DNA of 64,000 nt from Oncomelania hupensis (GCA_036898135.1 CM072523.1:43211011-43275010), one strand, 5' to 3'. Numbered from the stretch's first letter, positions 11,301 through 23,567 are shown. Notes: generated from the sequence alone by a model not told the origin. Numbers and translations: made by a program.

Positions 11301-12530
11301 AATGGATGCAACCACATTCTGCCCCATATCAGTACAACTTATGTTAATCTGATGAATACAAATGGATGCAACAACATTCTGCCCCATATCAGTACAACGT
11401 ATGTTAATCTGATGAATAAAAATGGATGCAACAACATTCTGCCCCATATCAGTACAACTTATGTTAATCTGATGAATAAAAATGGATGCAACAACATTCT
11501 GCCCCATGTCAGTACAACTTATGTTAATCTGATGAATACAAATGGATGCAACAACATTCTGCCCCATGTCAGTACAACTTATGTTAATCTGATGAATAAA
11601 AATGGATGCAACAACATTCTGCCCCATGTCAGTACAACTTATGTTAATCTGATGAATACAAATGGATGCAACAACATTCTGCCCCATATCAGTACAACTT
11701 ATGTTAATCTGATGAATAAAAATGGATGCAACAACATTCTGCCCCATATCAGTACAACTTATGTTAATCTGATGAATAAAAATGGATGCAACAACATTCT
11801 GCCCCATATCAGTACAACTTATGTTAATCTGATGAATAAAAATGGATGCAACAACATTCTGCCCCATATCAGTACAACTTATGTTAATCTGATGAATAAA
11901 AATGGATGCAACAACATTCTGCCCCATATCAGTACAACGTATGTTAATCTGATGAATACAAATGGATGCAACAACATTCTGCCCCATGTCAGTACAACTT
12001 ATGTTAATCTGATGAATACAAATGGATGCAACAACATTCTGCCCCATGTCAGTACAACTTATGTTAATCTGATGAATACAAATGGATGCAACAACATTCT
12101 GCCCCATTTCAGTACAACTTATGTTAATCTGATGAATAAAAATGGATGCAACAACATTCTGCCCCATATCAGTACAACGTATGTTAATCTGATGAATACA
12201 AATGGATGCAACAACATTCTGCCCCATGTCAGTACAACTTATGTTAATCTGATGAATACAAATGGATGCAACAACATTCTGCCCCATGTCAGTACAACTT
12301 ATGTTAATCTGATGAATACAAATGGATGCAACAACATTCTGCCCCATGTCAGTACAACTTATGTTAATCTGATGAATACAAATGGATGCAACAACATTCT
12401 GCCCCATATCAGTACAACTTATGTTAATCTGATGAATACAAATGGATGCAACAACATTCTGCCCCATATCAGTACAACTTATGTTAATCTGATGAATAAA
12501 AATGGATGCAACAACATTCTGCCCCATATC
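8379..12530. repeat. 60-bp minisatellite, about 69 units
   Basis: 28 complete 60-bp units run from 8401 to 10080. A 58-bp unit with two single-base deletions (10081-10138) is followed by 39 more 60-bp units and a partial unit. Units carry TTATGTTAATCTGATGAATA and CTGCCCCATATCAGTACAAC. The left end is oldest and most varied (TTAGG, TTCTG and GTATG forms), with a 240-bp four-unit block present twice (8401-8640, 8641-8880). The middle (about 9480-10620) is almost uniform. Because 60 is a multiple of 3, both strands stay open for hundreds of codons. Unit differences change amino acids freely and include in-frame TAG in the plus frame (8402, 8642), so I do not call it coding. Confidence 0.97.
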
Positions 12531-12660
12531 CGGCCCACCAAGGTTGGACCCAGTTGTCTGGGCGTCAGTCGAGGCGCCTTCAGCAGCAAGTGCCCGCCTC
12601 AGGCGGCTTGAGATAGATCTGTGGCTTGAGATAGATCTGTGGCCAGTTGCTTTGCAGCGA
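12531..12660 (+). mobile_element. SINE-B, right part after the minisatellite
   Basis: Resumes the SINE at the point corresponding to GCTGCCCAGGATTGTGCTCAG in the full copy: CCCAGTTGTCTGGGCGTCAG, then GCCTCAGGCGGCTTGAG. An 18-bp CTTGAGATAGATCTGTGG unit is duplicated in tandem at its end. The flanks show that the array grew inside one SINE copy. Confidence 0.7.
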
Positions 12661-13300
12661 GTGGCTTACTCGCGTTGTTTCCTATGCAAGTACAGTACTC
12701 ACAAAGCAACGTTGGGAAAAAAATAGGCCGTTCTGCGCCTGCGCATGAAGAGATCCTAGGCTAAAATCGAAAGGAGGATAAGTCCACAATGTTGGCGGTC
12801 ATGATGTACTCGCAGAAAAGGTTCTATTTTCCCAACTCGCCAAAGTCAAGTGACGGATTGCTTGTTTTGGCCTTGTGCAACGGGGTGGAGGGTGGTGGAA
12901 TGGTGTGTCGGAAAGAACAGAATAAAAGGATTTGGGGTTCTGCTAGTCTGTTACAATTCGCTAAAGGCACAGACCTACAACTCCTAGATTCTAGTTTTGC
13001 ACGTTCAGGACTGAAGTCCTGTGCTTGGATAATGTATTTTGTGTGCCCTGGCTTCCCCCCCCTCCCCCTCCCTCCCCCCCTCCCTCCCCCCCTCCTTCCC
13101 CCCATTCCCTTCCTCAATAGTCAACTGCATACAATTATGTAATGGTATAAATACTCTAGACGAGTACGTCCTTTGTCTTCTTGAGTGCCTGTTGTTCCCA
13201 ACTATAATGACGTTTTGAAAGGGCCGAGAAATCATGTACTGATTATAGCATACGATTTTTCGAATACTCGGCCACAACGTTGAATTCAAATTTTACAGAT
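12661..13300. other. Intron 1 sequence without a clear feature
   Basis: Contains a C-rich pyrimidine tract (about 13055-13105). Short open frames here show no domain character. Confidence 0.45.
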
Positions 13301-13305
13301 ATCAG

Positions 13306-13391
<86 letters not shown>

Positions 13392-13419
13392 CCCCCCCCA
13401 CACACACACACACACACAA
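13306..13419. repeat. (CA)n microsatellite
   Basis: About 40 CA units, a short C-rich break, then about ten more CA units, ending about 15 bp before the 5' LTR. Confidence 0.95.
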
Positions 13420-13433
13420 GTATGATTATATAT

Positions 13434-16052
13434 TGTAAGCCCCTCCGGTTGGCTTATCAAATATTTAATTTTAAAAAATAATAAATTAGTAAAATTGTAA
13501 GCCTCTTTGGAAGGCTAGAAAACCTTTTGTTGTAAATTTATAACTTGATTATTAATTAATAACTAGGTTGCATGTGCCTATGGTTGTTTTGGTTATACAT
13601 GTACCTTGGCCTATAGGACCTTTTGTCTTTTGAAGCAGACGACAAGGGAAGCATAGTGACATTGTATTATTGTGAACTGTGTGTTTTTGTTTTTCTAATG
13701 GTGTAAAAATTTGATCGTCGAATTGTATCCGAGATTGATTTCTGTGGATGTGTGTGAGGAAAAATATTCTTATTTTATCTAGGGATAGTTTTGGTGCTAG
13801 ATCTAAATATCGAAACTGAGTTTTGTGTGTGCAGTGAAAATGGCATACCAATTGAGAACTATTTTTAACGAATTCTTGGATGTGATGTGAAGTGAAATTT
13901 GAGTGGTTAAAAGATTTGTTTCGAGTTGCTAGGATCGCTTTGTGAAGGAAAATGTGATTGATCAGTAGACTGTGGAAAAGAATTTCCGGTTACCATAGGT
14001 AGTCAAGGTAACCTGATTGAGAATTTTAGCGGGATTCTAGATCTAGACAGTATGTTTAGTTTTTCTTAGGAAGAATTAATTCTAGCCTTTCCGCTGTCTG
14101 TATTTTTGTTAGTCTTTTATAGCAAATAGAATTGTAAATAAAATGTAGTGTGGAGGAGAGGTTTTAGATTGGGAATTTCCATTATAAAGACAAAAGAAAC
14201 AGTTCAATGGAAGAATTGCCTAGGCCCTTACATTTATAGTTTGAAGAAGTTAATGGAAAATTGTGTTAATCCTGGTGCAGCTATCCGAGTCACTTGGAGC
14301 ACTAATCCTAAGTGTTTAGGGTTGCTAAAACACAGATTCTCGTTTTTCTGCACCGATTATAAATATGTATGCATCGGGTTGGAATAAGTCGATTAGCCAT
14401 ACCTCAAATTTGTCACCACGTTGGTGCTAGGCCGGTTCAAGATGTTTGAGTCCGTGTATTTTCTTTAAGAATTATCAGATTCTACTCCTCGATGGTTCCT
14501 AATAAAGTATGACCAATAAACTTCTTACCTATGATTATGGTAGACCCTGTTATTTTCCAAAAACCAGTACATTTGATTAAAATCTGTACACACTAGACTG
14601 TTTCCCTCTCATTGATACAGGAATGTTAAAACCATTACCTGATTTGCTAGTATAGATCACGTGTTGTGAAACATGGATGCTGATTGGCTGCTTTACCCTT
14701 TTGTTTTGCTTATAAAACAGAGCGAAATGGCTGAAAACGGTTACGCTGGTTACGCTGATAGAGATCGAAGATGATGACAGCTTGAATGTGAAAGTAAATT
14801 TCGTTAGGTTTGCGCGTCCGTGGACTTAGTTTTTTTTTTCCTTCCTTTAAACGCTGTTTTCGGCCTTACTGGAATTTTAGAATTACAATAGCACACTAAG
14901 TCCACGTAAAGAACAAAATTTCTAACTAAATTCCCCTAAACTGGTAAATATTTTATTGCGAAAATATGAAATTTCTAAATTTTGACCGTTATTCTCTGAG
15001 GTTGTGAATGGATTTGAATACTAGAATTTCTGTGTTCTGTGACTTTACAATATTTTATTTTACTAGTTTTGATCCTCTGTGGTAGGCTGGAATTTATGTT
15101 TTGAATCTACGTCGTTTCAACGTGTTTGGTTTCCGACGAAATACCCGGAATTTTCTTTTCGTATGTATTTTAACCTAAATAATAATTTTTTAGAACGCTA
15201 GAAAATATGCAACAACCTGAAATCTGTAATTAGTTATTATTTTGTTAAAATTATAGAACGAAATATTTAGTAGAATTTAATTAATACTAATTTTTAAATT
15301 ATGAAATTTCCTAGAAGTAAATATCTTGTATGTATCAATAGCTATTTTTATTTTACAAGGGAGACAATTGTTAAAAATTGTTCATGACTGTGAGTGTGAG
15401 AAAAATCCAGAAACCAAACCCAAAAAGAAGAAAATAAATTATTTTTATTTTTCATTTCCCCATCATTCTGTGTGTGGTCTCGTTTGTATTAAATGTTTTG
15501 TGAAGTGTCGTTTAAATAAAATCTGTGTTTAGTTAGTAGTTCTTTTTCTTTCTAAATACTCTAATTGTTTAGTCTAAGACAAGAATTCTGATTCTATCTC
15601 TACTTGATTAACCAGTCACTGTGCATTTTCATTTCATGCATCTCAAACACATTTTTATAATTTTTACAAACAGAGTTTAAAATAAAATTTATTATATTCA
15701 ACACATAACTTTCAATAATGAAAGTAAATAAATTTTTCTCTGACAGACCTTTGTTTCCTCAGGTTGTGGCTTTTGGGAAGGCATCCATCCAATTCATATT
15801 TTGGGAAATGCAATTCTCTCCGCTGTGGGCGGGAGGTGTTGTTTCTTTTTGGGTGGATTTGGGATGCCTCGACGAGCCTATACCTGTGGAAAGATCGGTT
15901 TGTCGGGGATGGTGTCAGAACTGATATTTTAATTAACCCAGCAACCTCTTGTGAGCCCTTATGAAGCCATTCCTGACAGAACCCTTGCCGTATGGTGTGA
16001 TCTCTCTTTTTGGGGGGTGCGCCGTGGGGTGGGGGGGTGAAAGGGGCTTACA
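13434..16052 (+). mobile_element. 5' LTR (2619 bp) of Ty3/gypsy-type retrotransposon
   Basis: Starts TGTAAGCCCC and ends GGGGCTTACA, so it has TG...CA ends within an inverted TGTAAGCCCC/GGGGCTTACA pair. A TATAAAA at 14711-14717 is a candidate promoter TATA box, and several AATAAA signals follow the start. I found five differences from the 3' LTR: one substitution (A15940 versus G22472) and four 1-2 bp indels. Small ORFs of 68-99 codons occur identically in both LTRs but show no domain character. 2.6 kb is very long for an LTR. Confidence 0.93.
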
Positions 16053-16390
16053 AGAATTGGTGTCAGAAGTGGGATTGGATTAAATGAGGCTAATTGCTGC
16101 CTCAGCCCATGTTATTTTAATTGAAGAATGACACCAATTCTTTACAAGAATTGGTGTCAAGAAGTGGGATTCGATTAAATGGGGTAATTGCTGCCTCAGC
16201 CCATGTTATTTTAGTTGTAGAATTACACTATTTCTTTATAAGAAATGGGATGCGATTAAATGAGGCTAATTGCTGCCTCAGCCCATGTTGAAAACCCCTG
16301 TTGAAGAATTACACTATTTCTTTACAAGAAATTGTGTTTAGAAGATGGATAGATTGAATGAAGCTAAATATCTGCTTCAGCTTATGCGAA
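16053..16390 (+). repeat. Primer binding site region multiplied into about four repeats
   Basis: Five bases after the LTR comes TGGTGTCAGAAGTGGGAT (16058-16075), a typical tRNA-primed PBS, probably for tRNA-Leu. The following AATGAGGCTAATTGCTGCCTC stretch recurs at about 16175 and 16256 and, degenerate, at about 16355. A second PBS-like copy with one extra A lies at 16152-16170. The later copies have decayed PBS motifs. GACACCAATTCTT (about 16129-16141) is an inverted partner of AAGAATTGGTGTC. Confidence 0.8.
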
Positions 16391-16784
16391 TGTTTATTAG
16401 CTTTAGCCAGAATTTATTCAGAAATATGTAATAAGAAAGAAATCAATAATATTCTCTTTATTATTATTAGTGTATGAAGTTTAGGAAGTTTAGGTTGAGA
16501 AAAATATTATTAGTTGTGAAGAAATGTTGTCTGGTGTTGTGTCGTTTGTGTAACACATACATTGATTTGCAATAAAAATCAAGAATGAATATAATTAAAC
16601 AACATTTTTATTTCTCAAAACTTAAGACATTTAATATTCCATGTTTTAACATAGTAGGCATAGGTTATGACGTGTACAAAGAAACACAGAATTTCAGGCT
16701 GGTTATGTTGAGGAATAATCTAGCAAAATGTATACTTTCATATTCAATGTCATTGAGTTCAGAAAATCTGAAAACTCTCTTGGC
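16391..16784 (+). other. Retrotransposon internal region of unknown origin
   Basis: AT-rich. It sits where gag, protease and RT should be but encodes none of them. An open frame starting at 16585 leads into the RNase H remnant, but its first 65 or so codons match nothing I know. This is the likely scar of a large internal deletion or replacement. Confidence 0.5.
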
Positions 16785-18390
16785 TCAAGTGATGAGTTGG
16801 CTACAACAATTAGAAACGTATAACCTAAACGATGTACACCGGCCGGGAACACAGCATAGAAATGCTGATGCCTTGTCACGACACCCTTGTTCTACATGTA
16901 CAAGAATACAATGCAAGGAGGAAGAAGGGAGACAACCAGATGACGAAATACCTGTGGCCGAGTTGGATGTTATAAAAGTCCAAGTAAAGAAATTTCTTCC
17001 TTGGACTTGCAACTAAAGGATGATACAACAAAACAATATACTGTTCCTGAATCAACTATGGAGGGTTGGGACTCTGAAACATTAAAAAATGCTCAGCTGT
17101 TGGATGAAAATATTTCTCCTATTTATCAAGCTAAAGAACAGAATGATGAACGACCGTCTTGGAATTCAATTTCGCATCAATGTGCTGAACTTAAAACATT
17201 GTGGGCTGCATGGGATCGATTAATATTACACCAAGGTGTGTTATATAGACGCTGTATAGACAATGGTCTAGAATTTCTACAGATTGTAGTTCCCGCAACT
17301 CTTCGGAAGTCAGTGATGAAATACTGCCATGATATTCCCACTGCTGGTCACTTTTGTGCTGATAAGGTTCTGAAACAGATGAAAAAGACATTTTATTGGC
17401 CAAAAATGCGTGAAAATCTGGAACATTATGTACAGCAATGTGATTGTTGTGCATCTAAAAAGACTCCTAAAAGCAAATCTCATGCTCCGTTGGGTTGTTA
17501 TGCTGTTGGTGAACCTATGGAACGTGTTGCATTAGACATTATGGGTCCTCTACCTATCACTCATAAAGGCAACAAATATGTGCTAGTCGTCACAGATTTA
17601 TTTACAAGTGGACAGAAGCATTTGCTATGCCTGATCAAGAGGCCCGGACAATTGCTAACATTTTTGTCAACGAGTTTGTCTGTCGGTTTGGAACGCCACT
17701 ACAAATTATTACCGACCAAGGGAGTAATTTTGAAAGTAGCATCTTCAAAGAAATGTGTCATTTATTACACATTGATAAAACTAGAACAACAAGCTATCAT
17801 CCACAAGCGAATGGAGGTGTGGAAAGGTTTATGAGAACACTTGCTAACATGCTAAGGATGTATTGTGAACAAAAGCAAAAGTTGTGGGACATCTACTTAC
17901 CTCAAGTTCTCATGGCTTATCGTGCTTCAGAGCATAGCACTACACAACTTACACCCAATATGATGGTGTTTGGCCGTGAAATTACGTTACCTGTGGAAGC
18001 AGTTATCCAGCGCCCAAAGGAGATCCAGCCAGATCAATCAATACCTGAGTATGTCCAGAATCTACAGTCAAAATTGTCAGAAGCTCATGAAATAGCCAGG
18101 AAAAACCATCAAGAAAAGATCAACTTACCAGAAACGATATTATGACCTTCATGCCAGGAAACGCGCCTTTACTCCAGGACAATTGGTGTGGTTGTTTGAA
18201 CCCAGTCGTTCAGTGGGAATTTGCCAGAAGTTAGTTCGCCGTTGGAAAGGTCCATACCTTGTAACAAAGAAAGTAGATGATCTGACATATATGTTGAAGA
18301 AAACTGCGAAGTCAATTCCTAAAGCTTATCACATTGACAGATTAATGCCATATAAGGGTATTAATATACCCAGGTGGATGAACAACTAAT
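16785..18390 (+). pseudogene. Retrotransposon pol remnant: RNase H end plus integrase
   Basis: The RNase H C-terminus is recognisable at about 16795-16890 (HRPG..H.NADALSRHPC). Integrase follows: an HHCC zinc-binding region around 17325-17455 (HDIPTAGH...CDCC) and the DDE core with first Asp in VALDIMGP, second Asp in ITDQGSNF and Glu in GGVERFMRT. A C-terminal part contains PGQLVWL and RRWKGPY, ending in a stop at 18388-18390. One frameshift lies near 17605 inside the core and another near 18115 before the C-terminal part. Catalytic residues survive but are split between frames, so no intact protein is expected. Confidence 0.9.
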
Positions 18391-18852
18391 AAACATGCAG
18401 GCTTTCATTGATACTACAGACTTTGTGTACTTCAAGCTTATAATTTTTCAGCTGGATTGATTATTGAGTATGTGTGTATTTAGTAACAAGGCGAAACTAA
18501 ATATTGTGACTTGAATTAAACTGAAGATCAACAGAACACTAAAAAAAAAAATGTGCAATCAAAAACTTATTCTCAAAACTTATTCTTCTACATAACTGAT
18601 GCCTACCTAATGCTCTGACAGTCACAGTTTAGTGTTTTGTGAATAGATCTATAGTCTACCATTGTGCCGGAAACTTTCTTGACTCTGTGATGGCCTTGAA
18701 ATGTTTTTTTTTTCTACTGTGAAGACAAATTACGTCATACAGTTTCTGGGAATGTAACAAGATGGTTAAGCTATATGAACATGGACTGGACAACCAAAAC
18801 ATGAACACTTCTTATTTATGTTTGCTATAAATTTATGCTACACAAACTGGTG

Positions 18853-18911
<59 letters not shown>

Positions 18912-18961
18912 TAAAATTAAAAAAAAAATGAAATAAAAATAAAATTAGCAACAAGATGAAA

Positions 18962-18992
<31 letters not shown>

Positions 18993-19950
18993 ACTAGTAA
19001 TTTAAATAAATATTATATTAAGTGCAGCTTAGCTGTGTAAATAACCAATCATCAGTTCTGCATAACAAGAAAATTGTTGACCTTAAGAATATGGAGAAGT
19101 TCAGTTTCTTTCTTTTAGTTCCGTGTTTGGGGCATGATCAGGGTGTCTCCACGGTATATTTTTATTTCCGATTGACCGAAGCCCAGTCGGCTTATTATTT
19201 GTTTCGGGATTTATCGATAATCTCAAACTTTGGCTTCTCGCTTAGTTGGTATCTGATGGACCGTCGACAAGATATTAGAAAAACCAATTGAGTGATTTAG
19301 CCATTGACCATTTCTGCAATTGACGACGCTCACTTTCAGGTCGCGGGCTAAGGTGTGCGATAGATTGGTAAAGCTGGTTGTAGAATGGATTTTAGTGTCC
19401 GTAGGTTCTCCGTTTGAAACTTAGGGCACGGAATTTTGTTCGTTCTATCACTTATTTCCAGTTAGTAAACACTGCGTTTACTGTGGAAATAACTGAAGGA
19501 CCTTTCCCTTGATGGTACTGGATGCCTTGATTGGCTATGGGGAAAGAAGTATTTATATTTTAATTCATAATTACTTCTGGTCAACAAGTAGAGATATAGA
19601 TAAGACTTACCGGAACGTTCTTGTATTGCAGAACCAGATGATTTCAGAATGCCAAATTGCGATGAAAAGTTTTACAACAAGTTTTGTTGTGAACAGACAG
19701 GGTATTTTCCTTTATTTAGGTCAAAGGGAGTTGATCCGGTCTCTCTCTGACTGTCCTCTGGACCTGTAAAATGGTTGTCCTCTGGACCTGTAAAAACGTT
19801 TTGCCATTTGCGTACTGAAGTCCGCCAGGAAATGGATTTAATTCTTTAACTGTTTTCCCCTGTAAAATAAATAAATGAAATTTATATAACTTTTCATAAT
19901 GTTATGAATATCTTTTGCAATAAGTAAATGCAGGAGCATTTTTTTTCCTT
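18391..19950 (+). other. Retrotransposon 3' internal non-coding region
   Basis: About 1.56 kb between the pol stop and the polypurine tract. It holds an (AAT)n microsatellite (18855-18910) and an AAAT array (18958-18992). Frames of 86-89 codons (from 19022 and 19509) show no envelope-like features such as a signal peptide or TM segment, so I do not call an env gene. Confidence 0.6.
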
Positions 19951-19962
19951 AGCAGGGAAGGA
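19951..19962 (+). promoter_or_regulatory. Polypurine tract of the LTR element
   Basis: AGCAGGGAAGGA directly precedes the TG of the 3' LTR, the expected place for the plus-strand priming purine tract. It is short and holds one C. Confidence 0.65.
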
Positions 19963-22586
19963 TGTAAGCCCCTCCGGTTGGCTTATCAAATATTTAATTT
20001 TAAAAAATAATAAATTAGTAAAATTGTAAGCCTCTTTGGAAGGCTAGAAAACCTTTTGTTGTAAATTTATAACTTGATTATTAATTAATAACTAGGTTGC
20101 ATGTGCCTATGGTTGTTTTGGTTATACATGTACCTTGGCCTATAGGACCTTTTGTCTTTTGAAGCAGACGACAAGGGAAGCATAGTGACATTGTATTATT
20201 GTGAACTGTGTGTTTTTGTTTTTCTAATGGTGTAAAAATTTGATCGTCGAATTGTATCCGAGATTGATTTCTGTGGATGTGTGTGAGGAAAAATATTCTT
20301 ATTTTATCTAGGGATAGTTTTGGTGCTAGATCTAAATATCGAAACTGAGTTTTGTGTGTGCAGTGAAAATGGCATACCAATTGAGAACTATTTTTAACGA
20401 ATTCTTGGATGTGATGTGAAGTGAAATTTGAGTGGTTAAAAGATTTGTTTCGAGTTGCTAGGATCGCTTTGTGAAGGAAAATGTGATTGATCAGTAGACT
20501 GTGGAAAAGAATTTCCGGTTACCATAGGTAGTCAAGGTAACCTGATTGAGAATTTTAGCGGGATTCTAGATCTAGACAGTATGTTTAGTTTTTCTTAGGA
20601 AGAATTAATTCTAGCCTTTCCGCTGTCTGTATTTTTGTTAGTCTTTTATAGCAAATAGAATTGTAAATAAAATGTAGTGTGGAGGAGAGGTTTTAGATTG
20701 GGAATTTCCATTATAAAGACAAAAGAAACAGTTCAATGGAAGAATTGCCTAGGCCCTTACATTTATAGTTTGAAGAAGTTAATGGAAAATTGTGTTAATC
20801 CTGGTGCAGCTATCCGAGTCACTTGGAGCACTAATCCTAAGTGTTTAGGGTTGCTAAAACACAGATTCTCGTTTTTCTGCACCGATTATAAATATGTATG
20901 CATCGGGTTGGAATAAGTCGATTAGCCATACCTCAAATTTGTCACCACGTTGGTGCTAGGCCGGTTCAAGATGTTTGAGTCCGTGTATTTTCTTTAAGAA
21001 TTATCAGATTCTACTCCTCGATGGTTCCTAATAAAGTATGACCAATAAACTTCTTACCTATGATTATGGTAGACCCTGTTATTTTCCAAAAACCAGTACA
21101 TTTGATTAAAATCTGTACACACTAGACTGTTTCCCTCTCTCATTGATACAGGAATGTTAAAACCATTACCTGATTTGCTAGTATAGATCACGTGTTGTGA
21201 AACATGGATGCTGATTGGCTGCTTTACCCTTTTGTTTTGCTTATAAAACAGAGCGAAATGGCTGAAAACGGTTACGCTGGTTACGCTGATAGAGATCGAA
21301 GATGATGACAGCTTGAATGTGAAAGTAAATTTCGTTAGGTTTGCGCGTCCGTGGACTTAGTTTTTTTTTTCCTTCCTTTAAACGCTGTTTTCGGCCTTAC
21401 TGGAATTTTAGAATTACAATAGCACACTAAGTCCACGTAAAGAACAAAATTTCTAACTAAATTCCCCTAAACTGGTAAATATTTTATTGCGAAAATATGA
21501 AATTTCTAAATTTTGACCGTTATTCTCTGAGGTTGTGAATGGATTTGAATACTAGAATTTCTGTGTTCTGTGACTTTACAATATTTTATTTTACTAGTTT
21601 TGATCCCTGTGGTAGGCTGGAATTTATGTTTTGAATCTACGTCGTTTCAACGTGTTTGGTTTCCGACGAAATACCCGGAATTTTCTTTTCGTATGTATTT
21701 TAACCTAAATAATAATTTTTTAGAACGCTAGAAAATATGCAACAACCTGAAATCTGTAATTAGTTATTATTTTGTTAAAATTATAGAACGAAATATTTAG
21801 TAGAATTTAATTAATACTAATTTTTAAATTATGAAATTTCCTAGAAGTAAATATCTTGTATGTATCAATAGCTATTTTTATTTTACAAGGGAGACAATTG
21901 TTAAAAATTGTTCATGACTGTGAGTGTGAGAAAAATCCAGAAACCAAACCCAAAAAGAAGAAAATAAATTATTTTTATTTTTCATTTCCCCATCATTCTG
22001 TGTGTGGTCTCGTTTGTATTAAATGTTTTGTGAAGTGTCGTTTAAATAAAATCTGTGTTTAGTTAGTAGTTCTTTTTCTTTCTAAATACTCTAATTGTTT
22101 AGTCTAAGACAAGAATTCTGATTCTATCTCTACTTGAAGTTAACCAGTCACTGTGCATTTTCATTTCATGCATCTCAAACACATTTTTATAATTTTTACA
22201 AACAGAGTTTAAAATAAAATTTATTATATTCAACACATAACTTTCAATAATGAAAGTAAATAAATTTTTCTCTGACAGACCTTTGTTTCCTCAGGTTGTG
22301 GCTTTTGGGAAGGCATCCATCCAATTCATATTTTGGGAAATGCAATTCTCTCCGCTGTGGGCGGGAGGTGTTGTTTCTTTTTGGGTGGATTTGGGATGCC
22401 TCGACGAGCCTATACCTGTGGAAAGATCGGTTTGTCGGGGATGGTGTCAGAACTGATATTTTAATTAACCCGGCAACCTCTTGTGAGCCCTTATGAAGCC
22501 ATTCCTGACAGAACCCTTGCCGTATGGTGTGATCTCTCTTTTTGGGGGGTGCGCCGTGGGGTGGGGGGGGGTGAAAGGGGCTTACA
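19963..22586 (+). mobile_element. 3' LTR (2624 bp)
   Basis: Begins TGTAAGCCCC, ends GGGGCTTACA, and is followed by the target duplication ATAT. It is collinear with the 5' LTR; its five extra bases equal the sum of the four indels I found. Candidate TATA box at 21242-21248. Confidence 0.93.
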
Positions 22587-22639
22587 ATATGTAAATAGTG
22601 ATTTCTTAGGGCGACTACGATATTTTATAAGTGGTTCGG

Positions 22640-22935
22640 AGGAGTGTATCAACCGAGGTCCAGTCTGAGCACGCACGCATTCCATAACACGAACTTCAAA
22701 GATCCTGACGCTCATGTCCTAGACGGAGTGAGCGTGTCAGTACACAAATACATTCAGCAAGCACTAGGTCGCTTCTGCCCCATCTCCAGTCGCCCAGGAT
22801 TAGGCTCAGTTGCCATGGGCGTCAGACGATGCCGTTAAGGCAGAAAGCACATTGTTCGATCCTGTATCGGCCAAAGCCTTGAACAATTTGTGTGCTGGAA
22901 AAGCTATATGATAATAAATAAATGCTTCCAGTGTA
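22640..22935 (+). mobile_element. SINE-B, head-truncated copy
   Basis: Contains CCGAGGTCCAGTCTG, AAAGATCCTGACGCTCATG, CAAGCACTAGGTCGCTTCTG and the 3' end ATCCTGTATCGGCCAA...GCTGGAAAAGCTATATGA with an AATAAATAAA tail. The tRNA head is missing. It starts about 50 bp after the LTR element. Confidence 0.75.
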
Positions 22936-23463
22936 GTCTTCAAGAACAAAAATCGGCGTGCGTCAAGGATGTCTACTCTCTCCAACACTCTTGGACGTCT
23001 TTCTAGACCGCATAATTTCAGTTGACCTTGCAGATCATGAAGGCTCAGTAAGCATAGGGAGTAAAAAAAATCTCAAACCTCTATTTTGCGGATGACATTG
23101 ATGGATTGGCTGGAGAGGAACAAGAACTTAAACAGTTGGTACAGAGGCTTGAAACCACCTCCAGAGCCTTTGGAATGAAAATAAGTGCAGAGAAGACCAA
23201 AATAATGACCAACAATACCAATGGCATCAACATGGACCTCAATGTCCAAGGTCAATCCCTCAACACGGTGCACAGCTACAAATATTTAAAAGCCATTGTA
23301 TCAGACAATGGGTCCCGACAGAAAGTGCTGCCTTGACGGTTGAAGCCCATTTGGAAAGACCCTCCAAGGTAAGTTTGCGGCGCTCTCTTGTCATCTACGT
23401 CTTTCTATACTCTTGCGAAACGTAGAACCTCACAGCAGACCTACAACGAAGAATAGCATGGAG

Positions 23464-23567
23464 TTACACTTTTATTTTATCAATAGTGGATTCAGCCCAG
23501 ATGCTTGAATCTTGATAAGTCTAACTCGAATTCGTTTATCCACGCAACCTGTTCACTCAGCAACAAG

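Larger units (their letters stand above)
13434..22586 (+). mobile_element. Complete LTR retrotransposon insertion, coding-defective
   Basis: 9153 bp: LTRs of 2619 and 2624 bp around a 3.9-kb internal region with PBS, the last part of RNase H, integrase and a purine tract. A 4-bp target duplication ATAT flanks it (13430-13433 and 22587-22590). Gag, protease, RT and most of RNase H are absent, and integrase has two frameshifts, so this copy cannot move itself. The near-identical LTRs show the insertion is recent, implying it was mobilised by a relative. Integrase type and gene order place it in Ty3/gypsy. Confidence 0.92.

Noticed and set aside
8401..12478. Hammerhead ribozyme in the 60-bp unit because of CTGATGA
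   Set aside because: The CTGATGA box is present but no GAAA box or matching stems follow within the unit on either strand.
8379..12530. CRISPR-like array
   Set aside because: There are no spacers: units are contiguous tandem copies, and the context is animal DNA.
8363..12611. Open frames of 497-834 codons on both strands across the 60-bp array, as a repetitive protein
   Set aside because: A 60-bp period without stops keeps frames open by itself. Unit differences alter amino acids freely, the frames overlap on both strands, and the array sits inside a SINE within an intron.
13552..15924. Genes in the LTRs (frames of 99, 79, 68 and 68 codons, identical in both LTRs)
   Set aside because: Identity is expected from LTR duplication at integration. 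The frames have no start context, domain or signal that stands out from AT-rich noise.
19022..19769. Envelope-like gene downstream of integrase
   Set aside because: Frames of under 90 codons, no signal peptide, no fusion or TM segment.
13434..22586. Segmental duplication instead of LTRs
   Set aside because: TG...CA ends, PBS directly after the first copy, purine tract before the second, integrase between them, and an ATAT target duplication outside.
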